Of a stretch of DNA of 64,000 nt, positions 9,701-17,267 are shown piece by piece. Both the position numbers and the translations under genes were made by a program. The stretch is from Vibrio sp. CB1-14 (GTDB lineage Bacteria; Pseudomonadota; Gammaproteobacteria; Enterobacterales; Vibrionaceae), in assembly GCF_040412085.2 (NCBI RefSeq), contig NZ_CP115921.1, positions 310,001-374,000 of the forward strand. Reading direction: 5' to 3'. Below the pieces are notes generated by a model. The model searched no databases, was not told the origin of the DNA, and saw nothing but the letters and a program-made list of their open reading frames with translations. Positions within the stretch are counted from its first letter, which is position 1; every line of letters begins with the position of its first letter.

Positions 9701-9796
9701 GTCGCCATTGCCGGTGGTACAGTACTGACAACACTATTATCGTTCTATTTTGTTCCTGTCATGTATCGCTTGATGGTGAAGAAAACAGCTAAGTAA
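6737..9796 (+). CDS. RND efflux transporter permease
   Basis: 1019 residues with the RND plan: one N-terminal transmembrane helix, a periplasmic loop, six helices, a second loop, and five more helices. It has AAGGA at a good distance. TM4 reads GIMVDNAVVMVD, so the second of the two AcrB proton-relay aspartates (407/408) is Asn (D402, N403 here), and the TM10 lysine region reads GLAINAAIVIL, without Lys. Such replacements occur in divergent RND subgroups, so activity is likely but substrates probably differ from AcrB. It forms an operon with the adaptor at 5646. Terminator-like hairpin at 9820-9846. Confidence 0.9.
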   Translation: MKLIDAITNTRLLLLVTALLIVSGLAAFTSLPRAEDPIISNRFANVTTSFPGASADRVETLVTEVVENKLRELSEVKLLTSSSRPGVSIVTIELKDEVTEPEPIWSKARDKLSDVEPLLPVGTAPPDLDSDHTYAFTVISSLTWDGAGESDILTLGRYGKELAKRLRTLSGTEFVDEYGMPKEEIQVNLRTADTAAFGASSIQIGDSLRGADAKNSAGQLVSQFSRFGLEIESELDSIERIKQVPLLVARNGHIIRVEDIATVTRSQKTPESEVAIIDGHPGVIIAARMEPELRVDQWTARAKTVINQFERDLPSNIKVTLLFDQQGYTTTRLVDLGKSLLIGFSLILIVLFVTLGVRAAILVAIALPLTCMITLSLMKMTGIPINQMSVTGLIVALGIMVDNAVVMVDTIQSYRLKGQARLEATINAISHLWVPLLGSTLTTILAFAPIFLMPGATGEFVGAIAITVSFSLVGSYILSHTVIAGFATMLLPSHATGNHWYNSGLRIPALTRGFSQSVRLAIKHPAISLVAVLAVPVTGYWSISQLTEQFFPPSDRDMFEVQVYLPPQASLYATKATTKDVDAIIRDNPGVERVDWLVGANFPSFYYNLQATQNNAPYFSQAMVKMENFQQANSLIPNLQARLNRELPGAQILVRKLEQGPPFRAPIELRVYGKNLNTLKAIGEDIRLILANTPHVTHTRETLQPGTPKVWLKVDEDTAKLNGISLNQFANMLQATMVGRETGSVTEGSESIPIRVRVANEERENLSHLGNVRLPIASEVYTTGVNVSTLAELELTTSRGAITRRNGERVNTIEGYIQAGVLPQTVLIDFQQRLESYTLPSGYHIDFGGESAERDRSVALLISNISVVVVLMVLVVVMSFNSFRLSSIIFMVAGLAGGLGLLSVWIFNYPFGFTVIIAMLGIMGLAINAAIVILAELRMDEKAASGDIDASVDAVMSCTRHITSTTITTVGGFMPLIIAGGGFWPPFAVAIAGGTVLTTLLSFYFVPVMYRLMVKKTAK

Positions 9797-9819
9797 ATTG
9801 AGTTATAAGTTCCTTCACA

Positions 9820-9846
9820 GCTCCCCTTGATTACATCGGGGGGAGC
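9820..9846 (+). terminator. Hairpin after the RND operon
   Basis: GCTCCCC (9820-9826) pairs with GGGGAGC (9840-9846), 24 bases after the RND stop. There is no strong U run, so termination may be inefficient. Confidence 0.45.
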
Positions 9847-10489
9847 CTCAAACGTGTACACCTACTATAAACAGTACAAAGCAACTGCCTGATTCACGTT
9901 AATACTGCTGCCCTTTAGTTACAAATTGTAGATATAGCGCGTATATAGCCAGACAGGACATTCCATACACTTCTATTGCTTCTGTCGGGTGACTTACTAT
10001 ATAACCCCAGATGTCGGTCAAATCGTTCATTTTCGCCTCTGATACTTAATTTAATTTTTAGGTACCAAATCCGTTTGCTGCCACTGCTCCATCCTACCCT
10101 TTAGAAATTGACATAATGAATCACTCGCGAGCGCCGCTCGGCAAAGCTCAATCAGAAATTCTTTGGTCATTTAAAGGGAGAGGTAATTTTATCAATGAAC
10201 TGCTCAGTTTTTGAACTAGCCAGAAGTTTCACTTATTGGTGAATCTTGCATGTTCTAACGGATTTCACAATGGATACAGTGCCCACGATGGAGATAAGGC
10301 TTGCGGAAAATTTTTTAAGGCTTACGCCAGTCTCATCGTACTCGCTCAATTATCTATTCGAATGACCAATACAAACTCAATTGGTATGAATCGCAATCAG
10401 CCCTAGCATCTACCACAAAGCTTGAGCAAACTAATACGTTGTTGGCTTGGCTATTCACTTCCCTAACACAAAGCACAAAGAGGAAAATA
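9847..10489. other. Intergenic stretch with no recognised gene
   Basis: About 640 bases without a frame I would call coding. It is AT-rich with scattered stops on both strands. The only structure noticed is a short palindrome (CGAGCG-C-CGCTCG, near 10130-10142). It may hold decayed sequence or an untranslated leader for the small gene at 10490. Confidence 0.4.
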
Positions 10490-10639
10490 ATGAAGTACTT
10501 TCTAATTCAGAATGGTGGGGCTCGTTTTATTCTGAATGTTCCCGAGTTTCGACAAATTACGGGCGTAGGCTGGCAGGTTGTTGAAGTCATTATTGCAAGT
10601 AGCAAGAGAGCCGCTTGGAAAAGTGTTACGAGACATTAG
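10490..10639 (+). CDS. Small hypothetical protein (49 residues)
   Basis: ATG at 10490 has a strong AGAGGA five bases upstream. The 49-residue product begins MKYFLIQNGGARFILNVPEF and ends in a basic tail (SSKRAAWKSVTRH). No signal peptide or transmembrane helix is obvious. The open frame extends upstream to 10439, but only this ATG has a ribosome binding site. A 13-bp hairpin follows five bases after the stop, consistent with a complete small transcription unit. I do not recognise the family. Confidence 0.5.
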   Translation: MKYFLIQNGGARFILNVPEFRQITGVGWQVVEVIIASSKRAAWKSVTRH

Positions 10640-10643
10640 TAAA

Positions 10644-10679
10644 AACAGCCCATCGCCTCTTTCGAAGCGATGGGCTGTT
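10644..10679. terminator. Strong hairpin after the 49-residue gene
   Basis: AACAGCCCATCGC (10644-10656) and GCGATGGGCTGTT (10667-10679) form a perfect 13-bp stem with a 10-base loop. The run of T is on the minus-strand side (TTTTT), so it would terminate leftward transcripts best; rightward it has only TTAAGG after the stem. Confidence 0.6.
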
Positions 10680-10874
10680 AAGGTGACTATAGATTAGCTA
10701 CGGTCTTCTGCAAACATAAATACCGCCACATTAGTAATACTCACCTTGTTGATTAGAAAAACTCGTGCTCGCGCCCCACATTCTCACCCAGCGATAAAAC
10801 ATGTAACAAATCTTGTCTGCTATCATAAGTTCGGACATTTAAACCGCTTAATAGCAATTATTAAGGACAAAGTT

Positions 10875-12359
10875 ATGTGGAATAAACTAAATAAATCCAT
10901 GATGTTCTGCCAAATGATGTTTGGATTATCATTTTACGGCGTCATGGTCATCTTAACTCGATTCTTCCTCGAGAACCTCGATTACAGCGAAGCGGACACC
11001 ATGATGGTCGTCGGTGCCTTCTCATCTATCGGCCCACTGTTCGCCATTGCAGGTGGCTTTATCGCCGACAAATTTCTAGGCGCGTTTCGGTCTTTAACCA
11101 TCGCCTACCTTGGTTTTACCTGTGGTTATGCTCTGCTAGTTCTGGGCGCATCAACCGTTAACATTCCAATAAGTCTCGCTGGTATCGCACTGGCAAGTTA
11201 CGCACGTGGCTTAATGTCCCCATCTTACCCAAGCCTTTATAAGCGCACGTTCAAAAGCCAAGAAGACTTTGAAAATGGTTACCCTGTTAACTATTCAGTG
11301 AACAACATTGGCGCCCTACTTGGCCAGTACCTATTCCCAATGTTTGTTTTGGTGATTGGCTTCTATGGCAGTTTTGCGCTTTCCGGAATTTTGGCGTTTA
11401 CGGCTTTGTTTATGCTGTTCACATTCAGAAAACAGCTGCAAGGTATCGGTGCAGATATTGATAAAGCGCCAGTCTCTAGCGCTAACTGGATCAAGTTTGC
11501 GATTACTTCAGTGGCCATGATCGGCATGGTGTTCTTTATGTTCTCGAACATGGACATCGGTAAAAACATCGTTTACGCCATTGGTTTGACTGCTATTGGT
11601 TATTTCATCTCACTGATGTTAAAAGCCGAAAAAGCCGATGCACTTCGCATGGGAACCATCATTATTGTTACCGTTCTAACGACAGCGTTTTTTGTCTATT
11701 ACGGACAAATGATGACATCAATGACTATGGTGACCATCAACACCATGCGTGGTGATTTGTTTGGCATCATTCCAATCGCACCTGAAGCGTCAATGTCGAT
11801 GAACCCACTTTGGTGTATTGTTGCAGGACCTGTGATTGCAGCGACTTTCTCTGGACTAGAAAAACGCAACATCCACTTTACGACCGCCACCAAGATTGGC
11901 TTTTCATTCATCATGACAGCGATTGCGTTTGGTATTTTGGCGTTTGCAGTGAAGAATGTTGGCGAAGATGTGATTATCCGCCCTGAGGTGTTCCTCGTGA
12001 TTCACTTCTTCCAAGCGTTTGCTGAAGTCATTGTTGGTTCATTAGTTGTCGCCTTCATTCTATCGGTGGCACCGAAACACATTGAGAACTTCTCGGTAAG
12101 CCTATTTTCAGTGGCAATCGCTTTGTCTGGTATTGTTGGCGCTGTGTTCTCTACTTCAATCGCAGCAGAGAAAGGCCAAGAAATCACTCAAGAGTTCGTG
12201 CAAACCGTTTATGGTGACTACTTTGGTTTATTAACGATGTTAGCCGTTGTAATGGTGCTCGTTGCTCTGCTCTCATCCATTGCAATTCGCAAGATGCTTG
12301 CCGCAGCGGATGCTCATCAACCGAAAGAGCAAGTGGAACTGACGGAAGCGGAAAGTTAA
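10875..12359 (+). CDS. POT-family proton-dependent peptide transporter
   Basis: 494 residues and about 12-14 transmembrane helices. Family-like elements are SFYGVMVILTRFF (position of the POT ExxERFxYY helix, here without the ExxER charges), GGFIADKFLGAFRSLTIAY (loop 2-3) and YPVNYSVNNIGALLGQYLFP (helix 5 region). The missing ExxER motif suggests a divergent POT member with altered proton coupling or substrate. The ATG at 10875 has AAGGA upstream; the 43 residues of extra open frame before it look random. A terminator follows at 12370. Confidence 0.8.
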   Translation: MWNKLNKSMMFCQMMFGLSFYGVMVILTRFFLENLDYSEADTMMVVGAFSSIGPLFAIAGGFIADKFLGAFRSLTIAYLGFTCGYALLVLGASTVNIPISLAGIALASYARGLMSPSYPSLYKRTFKSQEDFENGYPVNYSVNNIGALLGQYLFPMFVLVIGFYGSFALSGILAFTALFMLFTFRKQLQGIGADIDKAPVSSANWIKFAITSVAMIGMVFFMFSNMDIGKNIVYAIGLTAIGYFISLMLKAEKADALRMGTIIIVTVLTTAFFVYYGQMMTSMTMVTINTMRGDLFGIIPIAPEASMSMNPLWCIVAGPVIAATFSGLEKRNIHFTTATKIGFSFIMTAIAFGILAFAVKNVGEDVIIRPEVFLVIHFFQAFAEVIVGSLVVAFILSVAPKHIENFSVSLFSVAIALSGIVGAVFSTSIAAEKGQEITQEFVQTVYGDYFGLLTMLAVVMVLVALLSSIAIRKMLAAADAHQPKEQVELTEAES

Positions 12360-12369
12360 CCATAGAAAA

Positions 12370-12401
12370 GGCTCGCTATTTTAAATTTAGCGAGCCTTTT
12401 T
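12370..12401 (+). terminator. Rho-independent terminator after the POT gene
   Basis: GGCTCGCTA (12370-12378) pairs with TAGCGAGCC (12388-12396), followed by TTTTT and preceded by AAAA, so it can also stop the convergent cytochrome operon read-through. Confidence 0.85.
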
Positions 12402-12430
12402 CTTCCCATTAAACCCAGATCAAAACAGGC

Positions 12431-14587
12431 TTAGTTGACGTTAATGTTGCCATCACGCTGGTCATACATTTCAGGCGTAACGTGTAAACCTCCTGAGTAG
12501 CCTGCTTTTTCCAACATTTCCCTCACTTGTTTCACATCCTCTTCCGTGACTGGCACTTCACGTGCCCCCAAATGGAGTCGAACGAAGGTGATCAGCTCTG
12601 CCAGCTTTTTATCCGACAACACATCTTCAAAGCTCGCCATCGGCATAAAATTTCGCTCTTTGTCTAAATACGTAGGCTGGAGCCCGCGAATAGTTACAGC
12701 GATCGTATTGAACGGATCACTGTGCATGATAATGCCATTATCTAGCAAAGTTGGCGCAATGGGATCTCGTCCTTTACCGTCTGGCCCATGACATGCGCCA
12801 CAAGTTTGGTTGTAGGTGGCATAGATATCTTCTGCATACGAGACTTCATCAAACCCTTTGGGCTCTAATCGTACCGCGGCATCACTGATCATATTATTGG
12901 AGTCACCCGCCAATAGGTAATAAGACATGGATTCAATATCTTCTCTGGTCATCAAACTCAAGCTGTTCTTGATTACATCGGCCATACCAGCAAACGCACT
13001 GCCCTTATCAGAGTGACCTGTATGGAGGAAATCAGTTAAAGAAGTCAGATCCCAACCATCGATAAACAGCTCTTCTGCCGTGATGTCCGGCGCATGCCAT
13101 CCGTCGATTAAATTGCCTTGGAATATACGATCATTATCGAGCGCTTGAGCGATATTTCTTGGCGTATGGCATTCCGAGCAGTGACCCAATCCAGCAACCC
13201 AGTATTTACCGCGCTGCCACTTTTCTACATCCTCCACTTTATTCTGTAGTTCGGCAGGCACTTCGTATTCCATTGGTTTGCGATCGGCAAAAACAATGTC
13301 CCAGGCAAGGAGACCTAAGCGAATGTTCGACGGGAACATCATTTGATTGGCGTCATTTCGTCTTGATACAGCACCAATAGATTGCATGTATTCCCACATA
13401 TCGCGCAAATCTTGCTCAGTAACATGTTGGTAGGAAGTAAACGGCATTGCCGGATATAGATACCCATGTCTCCCTTTACCATCAACGAGAGCGGCTCTAA
13501 AGTCCTCGTAGTCATAACTACCAATACCTTCTGTGACATGAGGCGTTATGTTAGTTGAGTAAATGGTGCCAAATGGCGTGACAAACGGCAGGCCACCAGC
13601 AAACGGCTCTCCCCCCTCGGCGCTATGACAAGCCACACAGTCTCCTGCATGAGCCAGATACTCGCCGCGTTCAACCGCCTCTGCATCCAGTGACGCAAGT
13701 CGGTTATCGTTTTGCAAGCGAGCGTGGGTGATATAAGCACCAATCGCGAGGATTTCATTTTGAGAGAGCTGCTCACCAAAGGCAGGCATCACATTATTTA
13801 ACCCTGCACGTATGGTGTGTTGGATCTCTTCTATGCTGCCTCCATGAAGCCAAATGTTGTCGGATAGATCAGGTACGCCCGTTTCCATATTCACTAAGCG
13901 ACCGTCGCCATGGCAAGAAGAGCACGTTTTCACGAACAAGTCTTTACCAAGCTCCACCTTAACCTCTGGCACATCAGTATGGCGTTGGTTGAGTGATGCG
14001 AGGTAATAAGAAATTTTAGCGATTTCATCTGGCCTAAGCACATCTACCCACCCGGGCATCGCACCATTTCTACCGAGTTCGATGGAATGGATGATAGCCT
14101 CATCGGATCCACCGTACATCCATTCATTGTCGATAAGGTTTGGGAAATGCTTCGCTCCCTGCGCGTTGTCGCGATGGCAAGCAGCACAATGGGTTTGGAA
14201 TAACATTTGCCCTGAAGAGACTATCTCAGTGTTGTCCGCCAACGAGATGAGAGACTGGTCTTGTACCAGGGAAAACTGAGCATCAAGGCTTGTCGTCGGC
14301 GCGCTGAGCTTGTCGTCGGCCTGATCGTAATTAAGCAACCCTGACCAACCGCTGATCCCCGGATATAAGATTAGATAGCCAAATGAGATAACGAACGCAG
14401 CAAAATAGGAAACAAACAATATCTTTGGCGGCGGCGCATCTTTTTCTTCAATGCCATCGAACGTGTCGAGCACTTTGTCTTTGTCCGCTTGATGATTATT
14501 GCGCCAATACTTAACAATCACAGCGACCATTAGAACGAAGAATACAAGGGTGCCCACGGCAGCCCATAGAGTCCAGAAACTACTCAT
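12431..14587 (-). CDS. CcoP-like cytochrome c fused to a triheme dehydrogenase-type cytochrome c (five hemes)
   Basis: 718 residues, far longer than a usual CcoP (about 300). Two N-terminal membrane helices (about 5-27 and 55-77) match CcoP. Then five CxxCH heme sites follow: 134-138, 222-226, 317-321, 470-474 and 596-600. The first two with their surroundings are CcoP-like. The last three lie in segments such as CVACHSAEGGEPFAGGLPF, TPFGTIYSTNITP and LYPAMPFTSY, which are characteristic of the cytochrome subunit of membrane alcohol/gluconate dehydrogenases (AdhB type). The start overlaps the ccoO-like stop (ATGA). I infer a subunit that can pass electrons directly from a periplasmic donor into a cbb3-type oxidase. 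No partner dehydrogenase is in the window. Confidence 0.9.
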   Translation of the reverse strand: MSSFWTLWAAVGTLVFFVLMVAVIVKYWRNNHQADKDKVLDTFDGIEEKDAPPPKILFVSYFAAFVISFGYLILYPGISGWSGLLNYDQADDKLSAPTTSLDAQFSLVQDQSLISLADNTEIVSSGQMLFQTHCAACHRDNAQGAKHFPNLIDNEWMYGGSDEAIIHSIELGRNGAMPGWVDVLRPDEIAKISYYLASLNQRHTDVPEVKVELGKDLFVKTCSSCHGDGRLVNMETGVPDLSDNIWLHGGSIEEIQHTIRAGLNNVMPAFGEQLSQNEILAIGAYITHARLQNDNRLASLDAEAVERGEYLAHAGDCVACHSAEGGEPFAGGLPFVTPFGTIYSTNITPHVTEGIGSYDYEDFRAALVDGKGRHGYLYPAMPFTSYQHVTEQDLRDMWEYMQSIGAVSRRNDANQMMFPSNIRLGLLAWDIVFADRKPMEYEVPAELQNKVEDVEKWQRGKYWVAGLGHCSECHTPRNIAQALDNDRIFQGNLIDGWHAPDITAEELFIDGWDLTSLTDFLHTGHSDKGSAFAGMADVIKNSLSLMTREDIESMSYYLLAGDSNNMISDAAVRLEPKGFDEVSYAEDIYATYNQTCGACHGPDGKGRDPIAPTLLDNGIIMHSDPFNTIAVTIRGLQPTYLDKERNFMPMASFEDVLSDKKLAELITFVRLHLGAREVPVTEEDVKQVREMLEKAGYSGGLHVTPEMYDQRDGNINVN

Positions 14588-15195
14588 TGCACACTCTCCT
14601 CAGCTGTATCGACACCAAGACTTTGCAAGTAGCGGATCAGCGCTTCACCCTTGGTTTTTCCTCTAACTTCTAACCTTGCGTTGGCAATTTCATCCTCAGA
14701 GTAAGGCACACCTAGTGCTTTCAAAGTTTGCATCTTTCCGGTTATGGTATCGCCAGACAGAACTTGTTCGAACAACCAAGGATAGGCAGGCATGATGGAC
14801 GTTGGGACAACGCGGCGTGGATCAATCAGGTGAATGGCATGCCACTGATCTGAATACTTTCTGCCTAGATTGGTGAGATCAGGTCCTGTGCGCTTCGAGC
14901 CCCATAGATTCGGAAACTCATAAATATCATCAGACTCTTGATTGGCGCGGCCATTGCGTTTTATCTCAGGTTCAAGTGGACGAACCATTTGCGTGTGGCA
15001 CACATGGCACCCCTCACTGATATAAATATCTCGCCCGGCCACCTCTATCGCCGTGAGCGGCTTCGCTTGGCTTTGCTGAACGAGCTCTGGGGTACGTAAT
15101 AAATTTGGAAGCACCCATACTAAAATGGAGAAAGACGCCACCACAGCGGTCGATACGATCAATATCACCAAAGACTTAGTAAAATCAGCATTCAT
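14584..15195 (-). CDS. ccoO: cbb3-type cytochrome c oxidase subunit II (CcoO-like, monoheme)
   Basis: 203 residues with one N-terminal membrane helix (about 8-30) and one heme c site, CHVCHTQMVRPL, typical of CcoO/FixO. FPNLWGSKRTGPDLTNLGRKYSDQWHAIHL also matches the family closely. It overlaps the CcoN-like gene by four bases upstream and the CcoP fusion downstream, so the three are translationally coupled. It is the electron-entry subunit next to CcoN. The window lacks ccoQ and the ccoGHIS assembly genes, so those must be supplied from elsewhere. Confidence 0.9.
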   Translation of the reverse strand: MNADFTKSLVILIVSTAVVASFSILVWVLPNLLRTPELVQQSQAKPLTAIEVAGRDIYISEGCHVCHTQMVRPLEPEIKRNGRANQESDDIYEFPNLWGSKRTGPDLTNLGRKYSDQWHAIHLIDPRRVVPTSIMPAYPWLFEQVLSGDTITGKMQTLKALGVPYSEDEIANARLEVRGKTKGEALIRYLQSLGVDTAEESVQ

Positions 15196-16613
15196 GATAC
15201 GCCTCCTTCACTACTCACCCGACGAGTAAGCGGCGTGCGCACCGTGTTGTAGAGGTTCAAGACCATCAGGAATAAGCCAAGAACAAACAGCGCTCCGCCA
15301 AAGAAGCGTAAGAACAACCACGGTGCTTTGAAATTCATCGCTTCAACAAAACTGTACTGCAACTCGCCATTATCGCCTTGTGCAAGCCACATCACCCCTT
15401 CTCCGATACCCGCTACCCAAAGCGCAATGGCATATAAAGCAACACCAGCATGAGCAAGCCAAAAGTGCCACTTGAGCAACCTTGGTGACCAGAGCTCGTT
15501 TTTACCCCATAACTTAGGGATAAAGTAATAGAATACGGCAATCCCTGACATACCAACCCAACCTAAGGCGCCGGAATGGACATGTCCTATCACCCACTCA
15601 CTGTTGTGCGCAATCATATTGAACCAACGAATCGCAAGCAGCGGCCCTTCAAACGTGGCAAGACAGTAGTAGAGAATGGCAGAGAAGAAAAACAGCATGA
15701 TATAGTCGGTTTTCAGCTTCTGTTTGTTCTGAAGTAAGGTCATCGCACTGTTAAACGCCCCTGCCCAAGATGGGAGCCAAAGTATTAATGACATCACGAT
15801 ACCAATATTCTGCACCCACAGTGGAACCGAGCTGTAGATGAGATGATGTGTACCTGCCCAGGTATAAAAGCCCACCAAGCCCCAGAAGTGGATAATCGAA
15901 AGACGGTAAGAGTAGATAGGTCTGTCGGCAACTTTAGGTATGAAGTAGTAGTTCATACCAATGACCCCTGCGGTGAGTAGGAAACCGACGGCGTTGTGCC
16001 CCCACCACCACTGGACAATAGCATCCTGCGCTCCGGCATACACGGAGTATGACTTCATAAACGAAGCTGGCATAGCCAGGTTGTTAACGACAAATATCAT
16101 CGCAATCACGATGATAAACGCTGCAAAGAACCAATTGGCAACAAAGATGTGTTCGACTTTTCGCTTCGCTATCGTACCGAAAAACAGTACGCCATAAAGC
16201 ACCCAAACCAACACGATTAGTAAATCGATCGGCCATTCGAGCTCTGCGTACTCCTTCGATGTCGTGTAACCTAGCGGCAAAGAAATAAGTGCAAGAAGCA
16301 GCACCAACTGCCAGCCCCAAAATACCATCCAAGACAAGCTTTTATTGAACAGCGCGCATTGGCATGTGCGCTGAACAATATACAAGGAAGTCCCCATCAG
16401 TATGTTGACGACAAATCCGTATATCACGCCAGAGGTGTGAAGCGGTCTGAGCCGGCCGAATTGAAAGTACTCGGAGTTAAAGTTGAGCACAGGCCAGTAG
16501 AGCTGAGCAGCCAATATAACGCCGATCACCATGCCAGCAACTGCCCAGATGAGTGACGCTAAAATAAAGTAACGAACGACTTTTATGTCGTAGTGATTCG
16601 CCGTGATGTCCAT
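15192..16613 (-). CDS. ccoN: cbb3-type cytochrome c oxidase catalytic subunit I (CcoN-like)
   Basis: 473 residues, 12 membrane helices, heme-copper oxidase family. Likely metal ligands are visible: LRPLHTSGVIYGF (low-spin heme), WWWGHNAVGF with the conserved His-Asn, AGTHHLIYSSVPLW (CuB histidine pair) and HNSEWVIGHVHSGALGW (heme ligands). The ATG at 16613 has GGAG seven bases upstream. It reduces oxygen to water at the inner membrane and probably pumps protons. It lies 10 bases after the small cytochrome c gene in a four-gene operon, and the oxidase is probably a second, divergent cbb3 copy. Confidence 0.9.
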   Translation of the reverse strand: MDITANHYDIKVVRYFILASLIWAVAGMVIGVILAAQLYWPVLNFNSEYFQFGRLRPLHTSGVIYGFVVNILMGTSLYIVQRTCQCALFNKSLSWMVFWGWQLVLLLALISLPLGYTTSKEYAELEWPIDLLIVLVWVLYGVLFFGTIAKRKVEHIFVANWFFAAFIIVIAMIFVVNNLAMPASFMKSYSVYAGAQDAIVQWWWGHNAVGFLLTAGVIGMNYYFIPKVADRPIYSYRLSIIHFWGLVGFYTWAGTHHLIYSSVPLWVQNIGIVMSLILWLPSWAGAFNSAMTLLQNKQKLKTDYIMLFFFSAILYYCLATFEGPLLAIRWFNMIAHNSEWVIGHVHSGALGWVGMSGIAVFYYFIPKLWGKNELWSPRLLKWHFWLAHAGVALYAIALWVAGIGEGVMWLAQGDNGELQYSFVEAMNFKAPWLFLRFFGGALFVLGLFLMVLNLYNTVRTPLTRRVSSEGGVS

Positions 16614-16623
16614 AAAGGCTCCT

Positions 16624-16968
16624 TCACTGCTTGTTGGCGTCAGAGCCTAATTTGGAATAGTAGTACGCGATGTCAGCGATATCTTGATCACTCAATGCGT
16701 CAGCTTGTTGTTGCATCAGAACAGCAAGGCCGCTACTGCGTTCTCTGGTTTGATAACTTCGAAGAGCGGTCATCAGATATCCCATCTTTTGACCTTGTAG
16801 GTTGGGGTAGGACTCAATGCTGGAGATCCCTTCGTCACCGTGACAGGTGGCACAGGTTTTGGCTTTCTCCATACCCACTTTGAATCGCTCATCTGCGAGC
16901 GTCTGAAATGAAAACAAGAGTGTTCCAGTGAAAAGACCCAGAATCACCCCGGAGGTAAATTTACCCAT
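16624..16968 (-). CDS. Periplasmic monoheme cytochrome c (c553/c4-like)
   Basis: 114 residues: signal peptide (SGVILGLFTGTLLFSFQTLA), then KTCATCHGDEG near residue 40 and an axial methionine candidate in LQGQKMGYLMTALRSYQ. SDQDIADIAYYYSKL at the C-terminus is typical of the c4/c553 fold. It is the first gene of the oxidase operon, with a good AAGGAAG upstream of the ATG at 16968. It is probably a soluble electron carrier feeding the oxidase. Confidence 0.85.
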   Translation of the reverse strand: MGKFTSGVILGLFTGTLLFSFQTLADERFKVGMEKAKTCATCHGDEGISSIESYPNLQGQKMGYLMTALRSYQTRERSSGLAVLMQQQADALSDQDIADIAYYYSKLGSDANKQ

Positions 16969-17146
16969 GATGCGCTTCCTTGTTTGACGAAAGTCAGGAC
17001 TGCATACTTACTGACGTAACGTTTACCGTTCTTGATAAAGCTAACTTGATTAGAAAGCATAGTAACGGGTTACGTGGTCAGTCAAAAATCACCGGCGATT
17101 AATACGTGTTTTCTTTATTGAGGGTGATGTGCCCGTGTTCTAACAT

Positions 17147-17181
17147 CGCTAAGCCCTAACGATGATTGTTACGGGTTAGCG
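17147..17181. other. Imperfect long hairpin in the oxidase promoter region
   Basis: CGCTAAGCCC-TAAC (17147-17160), loop GATGATT, then GTTA-CGGG-TTAGCG (17168-17181) pairs with one or two bulges. It lies between the cytochrome operon start (16968) and the end of the GGDEF-EAL gene, and could be an operator or part of a 3' end. I did not find a convincing FNR box (TTGAT-N4-ATCAA) here. Confidence 0.35.
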
Positions 17182-17227
17182 ACAACAATAGTGCAAACAA
17201 AGGCGTATTTTCTTTAAGGATATACTT

Positions 17228-17262
17228 GGCAAACCTTACAAGTTAGAACGATAAGGTTTGCC
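17228..17262 (-). terminator. Hairpin after the GGDEF-EAL gene
   Basis: GGCAAACCTTA (17228-17238) and TAAGGTTTGCC (17252-17262) are perfect 11-bp arms, five bases beyond the stop of the minus-strand gene. There is no U run, so it may protect the mRNA 3' end as much as terminate. Confidence 0.6.
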
Positions 17263-17267
17263 GACAA

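Noticed and set aside
16969..17227. FNR-type site in front of the cbb3-like operon
   Set aside because: TTGAT half-sites are present but no TTGAT-N4-ATCAA pair was found on either strand.
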